From contig JBBEBC010000030.1 in the NCBI GenBank assembly GCA_040882555.1, positions 1-7,094 on the forward strand: a stretch of 7,094 nucleotides of DNA, in the 5' to 3' direction. The DNA is from M30B66 sp040882555. Its GTDB lineage: Bacteria > Bacteroidota > Bacteroidia > M30B66. Of the stretch, positions 6,923 to 7,094 are shown one piece after another (the stretch's first letter is position 1; the number at the start of each line of letters is the position of its first letter). The translations under genes and the position numbers were made by a program. The notes below the pieces were generated by a model, which was given only the letters and a program-made list of their open reading frames with translations, was not told the origin of the DNA and did not search any database.

Positions 6923-7094
6923 AATTTAAGAATTGTATAGGTGGCTGATAGCCGAAAATACTATCCAATGGTATATAAAACAAATATTCAGAGCTTTTTA
7001 ACTTTAAGTTAACGAAGAGGATTGTGAGTTTGGAAGCTTATTTCTGCCATAAAGTTTTTTGCGTTTCGTAATAAATGAAGTTATATGGCTTAAC
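6923..7094. promoter_or_regulatory. Upstream region of the large T9SS protein gene, with a 15-nt palindrome
   Basis: This 172-bp AT-rich stretch has no coding frame I can support. It contains a perfect inverted repeat, TTAACTT-T-AAGTTAA (6998-7012), whose inner edge is 75 bp upstream of the start codon. Between it and the gene, the minus strand reads AATATTTG (6981-6988), one mismatch from the Bacteroidota -7 element TAnnTTTG, but no clear -33 TTG accompanies it. A small GGCT-GAT-AGCC hairpin (6943-6953) lies in the likely leader. The promoter assignment is tentative. Confidence 0.3.

Noticed and set aside
1..7094. CRISPR array, transposase, tRNA or rRNA
   Set aside because: I saw no regularly spaced short repeats, transposase motifs, or tRNA/rRNA-like sequence on either strand.

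Overview
The window looks like ordinary chromosomal DNA from a member of the Bacteroidota. Two of its three genes encode secreted proteins that end in a type IX secretion (T9SS) type A sorting domain with a YPNP motif. The third is an HtpG with Bacteroidota-like sequence. The intergenic DNA is AT-rich and the genes lack clear Shine-Dalgarno sequences, which fits that phylum. I cannot resolve a class or genus.

Layout. Positions 2-796 (+) hold the C-terminal part of a repeat-containing T9SS cargo protein whose 5' end lies outside the window. A strong nested inverted repeat follows at 801-838. Positions 839-1059 have no gene, only a few short palindromes. A textbook intrinsic terminator at 1060-1096 serves the convergent gene htpG (1119-2939, -), the bacterial Hsp90 chaperone. 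A 221-bp gap (2940-3160) carries two related hairpins. It separates htpG from a large minus-strand gene (3161-6922) encoding a 1253-residue secreted protein. That protein has a signal peptide, 14 beta-propeller blades of about 65 residues (most simply two seven-bladed propellers), three 49-residue Cys-containing tandem repeats, an Ig/PKD-like module and a T9SS sorting domain. Positions 6923-7094 are its upstream region and contain a 15-nt palindrome.

How the genes relate. The two T9SS cargo proteins would cross the inner membrane by Sec, cross the outer membrane by T9SS, and be surface-anchored or released. HtpG is a cytosolic housekeeping and stress chaperone, and nothing in the sequence ties it functionally to its neighbours. 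The large gene and htpG share a strand, but the 221-bp gap and the hairpin after the large gene suggest separate transcription.

I found no mobile element, CRISPR array, RNA gene, defence locus or clear new system. The points most worth a second look are the 14-blade architecture, the contrast between synonymous divergence and exact DNA identity within the 49-residue repeats, and the paired hairpins between the large gene and htpG.
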